Below, in pieces: positions 38,532 through 48,084 of a stretch of DNA of 64,000 bases; position 1 is the stretch's first letter, and every line of letters starts with the position of its first letter. Where the stretch lies: assembly GCA_020724265.1 (NCBI GenBank), contig DYHH01000002.1, forward strand, positions 139,026 to 203,025, read 5' to 3'. The notes under the pieces are model-generated. The model was given only the letters and a program-made list of their open reading frames with translations. It did no database searches and was not told the DNA's origin. The position numbers and the translations under genes are program-made. This DNA comes from Melioribacter roseus (GTDB lineage Bacteria; Bacteroidota; Ignavibacteria; Ignavibacteriales; Melioribacteraceae).

Positions 38532-39665
38532 ATGAAAATATTCTATCATTTAGTAATAGGAATGTTTTTTTTGTTGAGTTGTCTATTTGCGCAATCATCT
38601 GAAATTGAACATACAATAGCTGCAATTCAAAAAGATCATTTTCACGGGTGGCCTGCAAATAACGGTGTTTGGGTTTGGAACAATGAAATATTGGTTGGAC
38701 TTACACAAGTGGAATATGAAGTTGCAGACGGACATAATATAAAAGAAGGAGCGCCTCATTTAAGTCTTCTTTCAAGAAGTAAAGACGGCGGAAGAACATG
38801 GACTATGTTTGACCCTAATAATTATGTTGGTGATGGCGGCACAAAATCAAAATTGCAATCACCAATTAATTTCAAACACAAAGATTTTGCAATGCGGATA
38901 GAAGGTACTACGTATCATGGAAACACAGATCCTGAAGGCAGCTTCTTTTATTCCTATGATAGAGGAAATACATGGTATGGTCCTTATTATCTCGGCGATA
39001 TTCATAAGCATAAAAGATTTGAAGCACGCATGCTTACTCCAAGAACGGATTACATTGTATTAAACGAAAAGGAATGCATAATATTTATTTCATCACGAAT
39101 TGAAGGAACCGGTTTATCTGATAACATCTCCGTGATTAAAACTAACGATGGTGGTTTAACTTTTGAATTAATCGCTCCTTGGGTCGTTCCATGTGAAGAC
39201 CCGTATAGAAATGCAATGCCGAATACAGTTCAAATTTCCAATGATGAGTACGTAATGGTTGTAAGGAGAAGAAATATTTCGGACAGAAACCATTGCTGGA
39301 TTGATGCATACAAATCAATTAACGGCGGATATAACTGGGAATTTTTAAGCAAGGTGGGAGATACAGGCGAGCATAACGGAAATCCTCCGGCATTGGTTAG
39401 ACTTGATGATGGGAGGTTATGCGCAATCTACGGAAATCGAACAAAACTTCAGATACTTGGAAGATACAGCAATGATAACGGTAAATCTTGGGAACCCGAA
39501 TTTATAATTCGTGATGATTTTATTAAAACGGAAACCGGAAGAATGAGAGACCTTGGGTATCCTAGAATTGTTCAAACCGAAGAAGGTAATTTAGTTGCAA
39601 TTTACTATTGGGCAACAAATGAAAATCCACAGCAGCATATAGCTGTGTCAATTTGGAATCCATGA
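38532..39665 (+). CDS. Secreted sialidase-like (BNR/Asp-box) six-bladed propeller protein
   Basis: About 377 residues. The signal peptide ends at LFAQ. Five Asp-boxes (S-x-D-x-G-x-T-W type) are visible: SKDGGRTWTMF, SYDRGNTWYG, TNDGGLTF, SINGGYNW and SNDNGKSWEP. They mark the sialidase-type propeller. Catalytic assignment to GH33 is not supported: the arginine triad cannot be mapped by eye. The opening FHGWPANNGVWVWNNEILVG is shared with the propeller half of the protein at 43855. The ATG at 38532 is chosen, with SD aaagg; a GTG three codons upstream is in frame. Confidence 0.75.
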   Translation: MKIFYHLVIGMFFLLSCLFAQSSEIEHTIAAIQKDHFHGWPANNGVWVWNNEILVGLTQVEYEVADGHNIKEGAPHLSLLSRSKDGGRTWTMFDPNNYVGDGGTKSKLQSPINFKHKDFAMRIEGTTYHGNTDPEGSFFYSYDRGNTWYGPYYLGDIHKHKRFEARMLTPRTDYIVLNEKECIIFISSRIEGTGLSDNISVIKTNDGGLTFELIAPWVVPCEDPYRNAMPNTVQISNDEYVMVVRRRNISDRNHCWIDAYKSINGGYNWEFLSKVGDTGEHNGNPPALVRLDDGRLCAIYGNRTKLQILGRYSNDNGKSWEPEFIIRDDFIKTETGRMRDLGYPRIVQTEEGNLVAIYYWATNENPQQHIAVSIWNP

Positions 39666-39701
39666 TAGATATCTCAAACATTTATTAGTGCTTGGAGAAA
39701 T

Positions 39702-41669
39702 ATGAAAACGAAAATTACATTAATTCTTTTTATAGCTTTTGTAATTGTGGAAAACTTAATAGCTCAGCAAATAATGCCTCCACCGTACGAAGAATGCTTA
39801 ACAGAAAATATAAAGTATGTCGGTGAGATAACAACAAATAAATATTTCTATGATGGGAAGTTACCGCACGCAGTTGGTTCTCATCACTTTCAAGTGTTTA
39901 GAGCTAACAGAGCACATCCAAGTGAAGCTGGTGTTGTTGGCTGGACATACAATCATCAACCTTATCTTGCTTACTGGAATGATAAATTTTATTTGCAATT
40001 TTTATCAGGTTTAATTGCCGAGCATACACCACCGACAAGAATATCTATTACAACTTCACATGACGGAATGCAATGGAGTGATCCTGTTGTTGTATTTCCC
40101 GAATATTTACTTCCTGAAATTAATGATGACGGTGAAATAATTCCTGAAGGAAGCTATGCAGTTTATCATCAAAGAATGGGTTGGTATGTTGCACCAAACG
40201 GGAAATTATTTACTCTTGGGTTTGTCGGTTACTGTGCTACACCACGTCGTTCTCCAAATGCGGGTAACGGTCTTGGCAGAGTTGTACGCGAAGTTAAAGC
40301 TGATGGTTCATTCGGTGAAATATATTTTATTCGGTATAACAGACATGCCGGTTGGAACGAATCAAATACAAACTATCCTTTCTACAAAGAAAGTAATGAT
40401 AAAGAATTTATTGATGCTTGTGAAAGCTTATTATCAGATAAATTAGTAACTCTGCAATGGTGGGAAGAAGACCGTGGAAAAGACGGCTTCTTTATTATGG
40501 ATCCTTCTCAAGTTCCTGATGGAGATACATTCTCAAAGAAAATTACTACTGCTGCCGGTGCAGGTAAAGCATTTAATTTTTACAGAAGACCGGATAATGT
40601 AATAGTCGGTTTATGGAAAAATCAATACTCATCATTAAGTCCCGATAACGGAGAAACTTGGTCCCCTATTGTAAAGAATACATCATTGCTTACAACAGGA
40701 GCAAAAACATGGGGACAAAAAACCGAGGATGGAAGGTATGTAATTGTTCATAACCACTCAGCAACAAAACGAAACCGCTTTCCTATGACTGCATTAGTTG
40801 GTGAGGACGGTTATAAATATGATAGAATATTTGCACTAAGAGGAGAAGTTCCAACTCGTCGTTATCAAGGTCTTCATAAAAATCCGGGCGAACAATATTT
40901 TAGAGGAATTATTGAAGGTAACGGTAATCCTCCCGGTGATGAGTTATGGATGACTTACAGTGTTAATAAAGAAGATATTTGGGTAACGAAAACACATGTA
41001 CCAATTATCGGAAGTGTAACTGAAGAAGTAAACGAAAATTTTGAAAACATAAATTCACTTAGCGATTTGAAGCTATGGAATATTTATGTTCCTGCGTGGG
41101 CGCCGATTTCTATTAAGTATGATAAAGAAAGAAAAAGTAAATACTTGGAATTAAGAGACGAAGAACCTTACGATTATTCATTTGTTGAAAGAATTTTCCC
41201 GGCTTCTTCAAAGAAAAATATTGAATTCAAATTTCAAGGAGAAAAATTACCTCAAGGTCACGCCCCCGAAATTGAAGTACAAGATCAAAAAGGAAATAGA
41301 GTATTAAAACTAAGAATAGATACCGACTGGCTCTCGTTCGATATTGAGAAAGTGCATACCGATCCGGTAAAAATTGATCCTAAACAATGGAATCATGTTA
41401 AACTCGAAATAGATTGTGAAAAGAGCTCTTATACGGTAAAAATAAATGGAAAGCAATACCCGAAAGAAATCTCCTTTTCTGATAAAGCCGAAGTCGTTGA
41501 AAGAATAGTTTTTAGAACCGGTCCATATAGAAATTTTGTGCCGGCTCAAGTTGCCGAGACAGGAATAGGAAGACAACCCGGTTTTGATCTCGATGATCAA
41601 CCTGGTGCTGATTATAAATCACCTTTAATAATTCTTAACATTGATGATGTTATTACAAGCGGAGAATGA
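39702..41669 (+). CDS. Large secreted propeller-type protein with C-terminal concanavalin-like domain
   Basis: A 655-residue exported protein (signal peptide ends LIAQ). Residues about 25-440 look like a propeller related to exo-sialidase/PL24-GH145-type folds. Landmarks are GWTYNHQPYLAYWNDKFYLQ, an Asp-box SHDGMQWSD, HQRMGWYVAPNGK with a His, and SPDNGETWSP. Residues about 450-640 form a jelly-roll (LamG-like) domain. The specific family was not recognised with confidence; such proteins recur in polysaccharide loci and could be lyases or glycosidases. The stop codon lies 1 bp before the cupin start, so the two are coupled. Confidence 0.7.
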   Translation: MKTKITLILFIAFVIVENLIAQQIMPPPYEECLTENIKYVGEITTNKYFYDGKLPHAVGSHHFQVFRANRAHPSEAGVVGWTYNHQPYLAYWNDKFYLQFLSGLIAEHTPPTRISITTSHDGMQWSDPVVVFPEYLLPEINDDGEIIPEGSYAVYHQRMGWYVAPNGKLFTLGFVGYCATPRRSPNAGNGLGRVVREVKADGSFGEIYFIRYNRHAGWNESNTNYPFYKESNDKEFIDACESLLSDKLVTLQWWEEDRGKDGFFIMDPSQVPDGDTFSKKITTAAGAGKAFNFYRRPDNVIVGLWKNQYSSLSPDNGETWSPIVKNTSLLTTGAKTWGQKTEDGRYVIVHNHSATKRNRFPMTALVGEDGYKYDRIFALRGEVPTRRYQGLHKNPGEQYFRGIIEGNGNPPGDELWMTYSVNKEDIWVTKTHVPIIGSVTEEVNENFENINSLSDLKLWNIYVPAWAPISIKYDKERKSKYLELRDEEPYDYSFVERIFPASSKKNIEFKFQGEKLPQGHAPEIEVQDQKGNRVLKLRIDTDWLSFDIEKVHTDPVKIDPKQWNHVKLEIDCEKSSYTVKINGKQYPKEISFSDKAEVVERIVFRTGPYRNFVPAQVAETGIGRQPGFDLDDQPGADYKSPLIILNIDDVITSGE

Positions 41670-41670
41670 A

Positions 41671-42444
41671 ATGATTAATCGATTATATACTGAAGGACAA
41701 AAATTAGATGTAGCCGGACTTAATGAAATAACGGTTCTGATTGATAGAAGCGAAACCGAATTGACTGAAGTTGGATGGAATTGCTGGGCACCAAATCAAG
41801 ATGGACCTCCTCACAAACATAATGACAAAAGCCAGATATTTTATGTGACAAACGGTGTGGGTAAAATTCATTTAGGTAAAGATATATTTGATGCTAAACC
41901 CGGTTCGCTTGCTTATGTACCTGCAGGATTAGTTCATCAAACAATTACAACTACAGATGAACGATTATGTTACATTCTTTTCAATGTATTCTTAAATCCG
42001 CAAAAAGAAGGACACTTAACTTTTGCTGATCATATTGAAAAAGTGAAACGAATAAGAAAACAGCAAGCACTCTCCGGTAAAGTTGAGGTGGACAATGAAG
42101 AAACAAATTTTGAAATCAGACCGGCAAAATTTATTGAGGATATTAATTTTTTTCGCAAAGAAGAAAATTCAGATTCACCTATAACGTTAGTTGATGAAAC
42201 CGATAATCGGTTGGATCTAAAGTTAGTTACACATAGTCCGGGTGCGGTAGTCAATAGCGATATTCTAAAAAATACAGAACAAACAATATTTGTCTTAAAT
42301 GGTAATGCATCAATAACTATCGAAAACGAAACAGAAGAAATTAAACCGGGAAATATTCTCTTTATACCGAGTAACATCAAATACGAAATGAAAATAAGTA
42401 ATGACGAATTGATTTACTTATGTCTGAGCGCTTTAACAAACTAA
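41671..42444 (+). CDS. Bicupin protein
   Basis: A 257-residue cytoplasmic protein with two cupin barrels. The first has the metal motif PPHKHNDKSQIFYVTNG (two His, a Gln at the usual Glu place) and GSLAYVPAGLVHQ with the third His. The second (about 165-257) has GAVVNSDILKNTEQTIFVLNG and lacks the His pair, so it is probably structural. Bicupins of this type include isomerases, dioxygenases and lyases of sugar acids. The start is the ATG at 41671, preceded by ggag inside the upstream gene. No signal peptide, so it acts after uptake. Confidence 0.8.
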   Translation: MINRLYTEGQKLDVAGLNEITVLIDRSETELTEVGWNCWAPNQDGPPHKHNDKSQIFYVTNGVGKIHLGKDIFDAKPGSLAYVPAGLVHQTITTTDERLCYILFNVFLNPQKEGHLTFADHIEKVKRIRKQQALSGKVEVDNEETNFEIRPAKFIEDINFFRKEENSDSPITLVDETDNRLDLKLVTHSPGAVVNSDILKNTEQTIFVLNGNASITIENETEEIKPGNILFIPSNIKYEMKISNDELIYLCLSALTN

Positions 42445-42456
42445 AAAATAAATAAG

Positions 42457-43800
42457 ATGAAAATAATCATTCAATTTGTATCCGAAATATTTACAAGAAC
42501 AATTTCATTTATCAGATTCAGGATTTTTATTTTTTTCATTCTCTTTTTTCTTCTAATAAGTTGTTCGACAAAAGAAACAAGTAAATCGCCTAACATTGTT
42601 TTTATTTTAGTTGATGATATGGGAACAGAAGTACTGGGATGCTATGGCGGCACCACATATCAAACTCCCAATATTAATCAATTAGCATTAACAGGAATTC
42701 AATTTAATCATTGCTACAGCTCCCCCGTGTGTTCTCCTTCGCGTCAGAATCTTTTAACCGGCAGGTATGGATTTAGAACCGGTCAAGAATGGGGACATCT
42801 TCCCCAAAATGAAATTACATTCGGTCATATTTTGAAAGATGCCGGTTATAAAACTGCAATCGCCGGAAAATGGCAAATGGCTTTACTAAAGGATGATCCA
42901 AATCATATAGCCGATTCAGGGTTTGATGAAAGCTGTGTATTTGGCTGGCATGAAGGTCCTCGTTATTATGAACCGATGATTTATCAGAATGGAAAAGTTA
43001 GAGATGATGTAAAGGATAAGTATGGTCCGGATGTATATTTAGAATTTCTGATTGATTTCATAACACAGAATAAAGACGATAAGTTTCTTGCATATTATTC
43101 AATGGCATTAGCGCATGAGATCAGTAATGATTTGTCTACACCTCCTCCAACTGGTCCAACCGGCGAATATCAATCTTATAAAGAATTGGCTGAATATGTT
43201 GACGTTCAAGTCGGGCGATTGATAAAATCTTTGGATGAATTAAAGCTGCTTGATGATACAATTATAATATTTACAACAGATAACGGAACGCCGTATCACT
43301 TCATAACAAAATATGAAAACGGTGAATATGTGCGCGAACCGGTTTTCTCTGAAATAAGTGATTCACTTGTGAGAGGTGGTAAAGGATTTATGACTAATGC
43401 AGGCACACATGTACCTCTAATAGTTAATTGGAGAGGAGTAACCAAACCGGGCACAAAAAATAATTCATTAATTGACTTTAGTGATTTTCTCCCGACTTTA
43501 GCTGAGTTAGCCGGAGCAAATCTTCCTGGTGATAGAATAATTGACGGTAGAAGTTTTGTGTCAGCCATAACAGATAATAAAGAAAATATTAGAGATTGGG
43601 TTTATGTAGAATGGGCGGGAGAATCATGGATCAGAAATCATAATTGGAAACTCTACAATAATGGTAATCTATATGATATGAGATATGATCCCTCGGAGAA
43701 AAAACCGATCAAAATAGAATTTGATAATGATGAGTCTAATATGATTAGATTATTCTTTGAATCAGAATTGGAAAAGATGTTTGCTAAGGTTCATAAATAA
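42457..43800 (+). CDS. Sulfatase (S1 family, Cys-type), lipoprotein
   Basis: A 447-residue sulfatase with a long hydrophobic leader ending in a lipobox (LLISC, Cys36). The formylglycine site is CSPSR with Cys92. Further landmarks are ILVDDMGTE (calcium), AIAGKWQM (catalytic Lys; the usual His after GKW is Gln here), ALAHE and FTTDNG. The N-terminal leader is unusually long for a lipoprotein signal, and the first Met may not be the start. It is the second sulfatase of the operon and differs clearly from the one at 25202, so two differently placed sulfate esters may be removed. Confidence 0.92.
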   Translation: MKIIIQFVSEIFTRTISFIRFRIFIFFILFFLLISCSTKETSKSPNIVFILVDDMGTEVLGCYGGTTYQTPNINQLALTGIQFNHCYSSPVCSPSRQNLLTGRYGFRTGQEWGHLPQNEITFGHILKDAGYKTAIAGKWQMALLKDDPNHIADSGFDESCVFGWHEGPRYYEPMIYQNGKVRDDVKDKYGPDVYLEFLIDFITQNKDDKFLAYYSMALAHEISNDLSTPPPTGPTGEYQSYKELAEYVDVQVGRLIKSLDELKLLDDTIIIFTTDNGTPYHFITKYENGEYVREPVFSEISDSLVRGGKGFMTNAGTHVPLIVNWRGVTKPGTKNNSLIDFSDFLPTLAELAGANLPGDRIIDGRSFVSAITDNKENIRDWVYVEWAGESWIRNHNWKLYNNGNLYDMRYDPSEKKPIKIEFDNDESNMIRLFFESELEKMFAKVHK

Positions 43801-43854
43801 ATATAGTTCAATATATCGATTGAATAAAACAAATTATTATTTGTGAGGAAATAA

Positions 43855-45459
43855 ATGAAAATTAATAACAGTATTAAAAATTCATTGTTGTTCACGCTTT
43901 CTTTAATATTAATAAGTTGTGCTGGAAAAAATGAATTCAAAAATGGTTTAGTTGGAGTTTATTATAGCAATCCTGACTTAACAACACCGAAAATATTCTC
44001 GGTTGTTGACAAACTTGAACACCGATGGGGCAAGGAAAATGGGTTTGCTACAGAATGGGGCTTGGAATGGATTGGTTATCTCGTTGCACCGACTGACGGC
44101 GAAGTCACAATTCACATTGAAACAAATAAGCATGCAAAATTTATATTAGGTGATGATGTTTTAAATGTGGGCAATTCTGCTGATGAAAATAATATAACAA
44201 TTACAATGAACAAGAACGAAAAAATCCCGCTGGAAATTTATTATATGCATTACGGTGGCGGTGAGGGCTATTTTAATGTTTATTGGAGTTGGAATGGAAA
44301 TGAAAAAACAATTATTTCAAAACCATACTTGCTTTACTCTTATGAAAATGAGGAAAAATGGATTTGGGCTAAAGAACCAGATAAAAATGAAGTAGATAAA
44401 GATCAGTTCATTTATGTTGATACTCACAATATTATTGTTGCCGATGAACCAGGTTACTTCCTTGGATGGCCAGCGAATAATGGGATATGGAGTTGGGGTA
44501 ACGAGATCTTGGTCGGATTTATAAAAGCTCCCTTTGTTTTCGATGTACTTCATCATTCTTTTGACAAAAAAAATCAAACAGCTTTGTTAGCGCGAAGTTT
44601 GGACGGCGGTCAAACATGGAGTATTGAAGACCCTGACAATTATGTTATGGACGGCGGTATTCTTATAAGTCTGAAAGAGAGCATAGATTATTCTCATCCC
44701 GATCTTGCGATAAGACATGAACACGATAAGTTTTATTATTCATATAACCGTGGTAAAATTTGGCAAGGACCTTTTACTTTTACCGGGATAGATATGGGTG
44801 AATTAACGGCACGAACCGACTATAATATTGTCGATCAAAAAACTTGTTTGTTATTTCTTTCGCATATTGATAATAGTGTAAAAGCTAATCTTCCCGATAG
44901 AGCATTTACTGCAAAAACAACCGACGGCGGAAAATCTTTTGAGTTTATTTCTTGGATGACCGAGACAGACACAATTAGATCGGTAATGTCATCAACGGTA
45001 AGATTAAATAAAGATCATTTGATCTCGGCTATGCGAAGAAGATATGACCCCGACCAAAGCATCAAACCGCTTCCACAAGAAAATTGGATCGACGTTTATG
45101 AATCTTTTGATAACGGTAATTCGTGGAAATTTCTTTCTAAAGTTGCCGATACGGATAATGGAACAAGAAATGGAAATCCTCCAAGTCTTGTATTACTGCA
45201 AGACGGAAGGCTATGTGTAACTTATGGTTATCGGACTGTGCCTTATGGAATAAGGGCAAAAATAAGTAATGATAGAGGCAAAACATGGAGCAAAGAAATT
45301 ATTCTTCGTGACGATGCAATTGATAAGGATGTCGGCTATACGCAATCGGTTGTAAGACCTGATGGAAAAATTGTTACTATTTATTATTTCACAACTGAAG
45401 CTAATATCGAACAACATATAGCAGCTACAATTTGGAATCCGGATGAAGTCAAATTTTAA
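43855..45459 (+). CDS. Lipoprotein PA14 domain fused to sialidase-like propeller
   Basis: A 534-residue lipoprotein (LISC, Cys22). Residues about 28-160 form a PA14-type carbohydrate-binding beta-barrel (GLVGVYYSNPDLTTPK, later GGGEGYFNVYWSWNG). Residues about 185-530 form a propeller with five Asp-boxes, beginning with GYFLGWPANNGIWSWGNEILVG, which mirrors the start of the protein at 38532. The two are paralogues, one free and one anchored with a binding module. The enzymatic role is not known; hydrolysis of a terminal acidic sugar is one possibility. A good SD (gtgagg) is present. Confidence 0.78.
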   Translation: MKINNSIKNSLLFTLSLILISCAGKNEFKNGLVGVYYSNPDLTTPKIFSVVDKLEHRWGKENGFATEWGLEWIGYLVAPTDGEVTIHIETNKHAKFILGDDVLNVGNSADENNITITMNKNEKIPLEIYYMHYGGGEGYFNVYWSWNGNEKTIISKPYLLYSYENEEKWIWAKEPDKNEVDKDQFIYVDTHNIIVADEPGYFLGWPANNGIWSWGNEILVGFIKAPFVFDVLHHSFDKKNQTALLARSLDGGQTWSIEDPDNYVMDGGILISLKESIDYSHPDLAIRHEHDKFYYSYNRGKIWQGPFTFTGIDMGELTARTDYNIVDQKTCLLFLSHIDNSVKANLPDRAFTAKTTDGGKSFEFISWMTETDTIRSVMSSTVRLNKDHLISAMRRRYDPDQSIKPLPQENWIDVYESFDNGNSWKFLSKVADTDNGTRNGNPPSLVLLQDGRLCVTYGYRTVPYGIRAKISNDRGKTWSKEIILRDDAIDKDVGYTQSVVRPDGKIVTIYYFTTEANIEQHIAATIWNPDEVKF

Positions 45460-45489
45460 ATAGTCTCGAATAATCATGGAGAAATTTTA

Positions 45490-47058
45490 ATGAAAGCAAA
45501 AATTGTAGTTTTATTCTTATTAACAGTTGTTTGTTTCTATGCTAAAGTGAAAGGACCAACAACCATTCAAGTTGACCTTGGTTTATATTCACAAATATTA
45601 TTTGTTTCTGATAATGGTTCTGATGAAAAGAATAGCGGAACTAAAGATAATCCATTTAAAACGATTCAATATGCGGTCTCGAAAACAAATAATTTAACTG
45701 AATCTACTAAAACAGCTATAATAGTTGCCGAAGGTATTTACGAAGGAGAAACAATTCACTTAAAACAGTTTATTGATCTTTATGGCGGCTTCAACAAAGA
45801 TAATTGGGAAAGAGATCTTGAGTTATACAATTCTGAAATAAATATTAAAAACGAACAACGAGCAATAATTACTTCTGATAATAATATTATTGATGGATTT
45901 ACAATCAGTAACGCAGTGTTCAGGGGTAAAGGTGCTGCAATATTTTGTGACGGTACTTCACCTATAATTTCAAATAACATATTCATTAATAACAAAACAT
46001 TAAAACCACTTGATTGGAATCCGAAATACTGGCATGATACAGCTAATGACGGTGGTGCAATTTACGGTAAAGACGGAGCATCTCCTTTAATCAATAATAA
46101 TTTATTCGTAAGCAACAAAACCGAAAACGGAAGAGGTGCTGCTGTTGCGTTTGATAATAAATGTGATCCGAAGATTATTGACAATGTTTTCTTTAAAAAT
46201 GAAACCGGCTTAGACGATCCGATGCGAAGCAGTGATGGCGGAGCTGTTTCAATTTTCAGATGGTGTAAGGGTTTAATAGAAGGAAATATTTTTCTTAGCA
46301 ATTATGCCGGTGCAAAGAATGATGCCGGAGGTGTTTTTATTGCTCTATGGAGCTCAACTATAGTAAAAGATAATATATTTGTCGATAACGAATGTACTGA
46401 CGATGCCGGAGCTTTGTTTGTCGGGGGACAAGAACATCGCTATGATGCACCGCTCGATCCATTCCCTTCAAAAGAAGATTTTTATGTTACAATAGATAAC
46501 AACTATTTCGTGGGCAACCGTAATCCATCAATGAATTCCGGTGCAATGCGGTTTACCATGGAAAGTAGGGGAGAATTTACAAATAACGTGGTTGCCCATA
46601 ATAATGGCGTCTATTTTCAACGAAGTGAAACTAAAATAACAGATAATATTATTCTCGATAATATGCTTGTCATAGAAACCAAAGAATATCTTGATAAGAC
46701 TATTATAAAAGACAATTTCATTTGGGCAAATTTTACAGTGTACGAAACAGAGGCATTAGTTGAAAATAACTATATGCTCAATGCTGATAAGTTTCCCGGG
46801 AATATAAATAAACCACTTGATTTGAATAATGACGGAATCAAACTAAGAGTTTTATCTGCATACTATCTCAAAGATAAAATCCATACAGAATTAATTGCTG
46901 CTTTTAATGTTAATGATGATCTAACGAATAGAATTATAAAATCTGGTGATAGATGGAGTGTTATTAAGTCACACAAAAATGGTGTAATTCAACTATGGGG
47001 AAACTTTTCGGCAATTACTTCTTTGCAAGTTTTACCGACATATACTTTGAAAAAATAA
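45490..47058 (+). CDS. Secreted right-handed parallel beta-helix protein (DUF1565-like start)
   Basis: A 522-residue exported protein. The signal sequence (about 1-20) is followed by SDNGSDEKNSGTKDNPFKTIQYAVSK, the usual entry of DUF1565/beta-helix proteins, then many coils with Asn-rich turns (SNNIFINN, INNNLFVSNK, VKDNIFVDN). Such folds are common to polysaccharide lyases of families such as PL6 and to GH28/GH110-like enzymes, but no catalytic signature could be fixed. An interrupted set of GGAIYG, GGAVSIF and GGVFIAL loops may line the groove. Upstream SD ggag is present. Role: probable glycan binding or cleavage. Confidence 0.78.
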   Translation: MKAKIVVLFLLTVVCFYAKVKGPTTIQVDLGLYSQILFVSDNGSDEKNSGTKDNPFKTIQYAVSKTNNLTESTKTAIIVAEGIYEGETIHLKQFIDLYGGFNKDNWERDLELYNSEINIKNEQRAIITSDNNIIDGFTISNAVFRGKGAAIFCDGTSPIISNNIFINNKTLKPLDWNPKYWHDTANDGGAIYGKDGASPLINNNLFVSNKTENGRGAAVAFDNKCDPKIIDNVFFKNETGLDDPMRSSDGGAVSIFRWCKGLIEGNIFLSNYAGAKNDAGGVFIALWSSTIVKDNIFVDNECTDDAGALFVGGQEHRYDAPLDPFPSKEDFYVTIDNNYFVGNRNPSMNSGAMRFTMESRGEFTNNVVAHNNGVYFQRSETKITDNIILDNMLVIETKEYLDKTIIKDNFIWANFTVYETEALVENNYMLNADKFPGNINKPLDLNNDGIKLRVLSAYYLKDKIHTELIAAFNVNDDLTNRIIKSGDRWSVIKSHKNGVIQLWGNFSAITSLQVLPTYTLKK

Positions 47059-47076
47059 AATAATGGAGAGAAAATT

Positions 47077-48054
47077 ATGCGAATGATTAAACTAAGACAA
47101 CTACTTGTCATTATTATAATTACTTTTCTGACCAATTCATTAATTGCTCAAGAAGATTATGTTGATAAGAACTATCAACCCAAAAGAATAAATAAAAGTA
47201 TCGAACTATTCGAAGCCGGACAACAAGTTTACTATCGATATACAAATGCTGCGGAAGGTTATAAAGAAGGTTTGGAAATGGCTCAAACCTGGGCTGATTA
47301 TATAGTTTATGATATGGAACACCGCCCGCTTGATTTCAGCAGATTGAGAGATTTTATGAAAGGTTTGGTTGATGGTGGCCCTACTCCAAGCGGACATAGA
47401 ACTCCTGCAGTAATTGTAGTACTTCCCGTATTAGGTTTAGATGAAAATTCATTTATGGGTGGCTCATGGATGGTTCAACAGGCTTTATTACAAGGCGTTC
47501 ATGGAGTTCATCTTCCGAGAGCTCGAGATCCTCAAGCAGTAATTAGATATGTGCAAGCTGCTCGTTATCCTATTCACAAACAAAAAATCGATGAAATTGG
47601 TGAAGGAGTTCGCGGATGGGGAAGTCACAAATTTGCAGCCTGGGTTTGGGGAGTTTCCGAAGAAGAATATTTGACAAAAGCAGATGTTTGGCCTCTAAAT
47701 CCTGAAGGTGAACTTATGCTCGGTGTTAAAATTGAAGATCCGCAAGCGCTTGAAAATGCTGAAGTAACACTAAAAACTCCCGGGCTTGCGTTCGCAGAAC
47801 ATGGACCAAGAGATTTTGGATTTTCACTCGGTTACCTTGAAGGAAGAGCTGACCCGCCTGTTCCCGAAGGTGTTTCTGCAGCAGGGGATAGTGTTCTTGC
47901 TCTTTGTAAAAAATATGGACTTTACTTCTTAGATAATGTACTTCCGGATAATGTAAAAGATAGAGTAGATAAGGGTGTAATGATTGGTGCAGGCAGCAAT
48001 AAAGAAGCTGCAGAAGTTGGAAGAAGATACACTAAAAGAAAAATGCCATGGTAA
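47077..48054 (+). CDS. HpcH/HpaI-family aldolase carrying a signal peptide
   Basis: A 325-residue class II pyruvate aldolase relative. Family marks are YIVYDMEHRPLDF (base region), QALLQGVHGVHLPRARDP and MLGVKIEDPQALENAE with the Glu/Asp metal ligands expected there. Known members cleave 4-hydroxy-2-oxo acids to pyruvate and an aldehyde, in the cytoplasm. Here residues 1-25 form a clear signal peptide (LLVIIIITFLTNSLIAQ, Q-rule site), and the start is fixed by an SD (ggagag). That makes it a probable periplasmic protein, which is unusual. It is followed by an FAH-family gene that also has a signal peptide. Confidence 0.85.
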   Translation: MRMIKLRQLLVIIIITFLTNSLIAQEDYVDKNYQPKRINKSIELFEAGQQVYYRYTNAAEGYKEGLEMAQTWADYIVYDMEHRPLDFSRLRDFMKGLVDGGPTPSGHRTPAVIVVLPVLGLDENSFMGGSWMVQQALLQGVHGVHLPRARDPQAVIRYVQAARYPIHKQKIDEIGEGVRGWGSHKFAAWVWGVSEEEYLTKADVWPLNPEGELMLGVKIEDPQALENAEVTLKTPGLAFAEHGPRDFGFSLGYLEGRADPPVPEGVSAAGDSVLALCKKYGLYFLDNVLPDNVKDRVDKGVMIGAGSNKEAAEVGRRYTKRKMPW

Positions 48055-48084
48055 TTTTATTACAATTCTTATTTGATAATTGTT

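Noticed and set aside
38532-39665. Calling the Asp-box protein a GH33 sialidase
   Set aside because: Asp-boxes define the propeller fold only; the arginine triad and nucleophile could not be identified.
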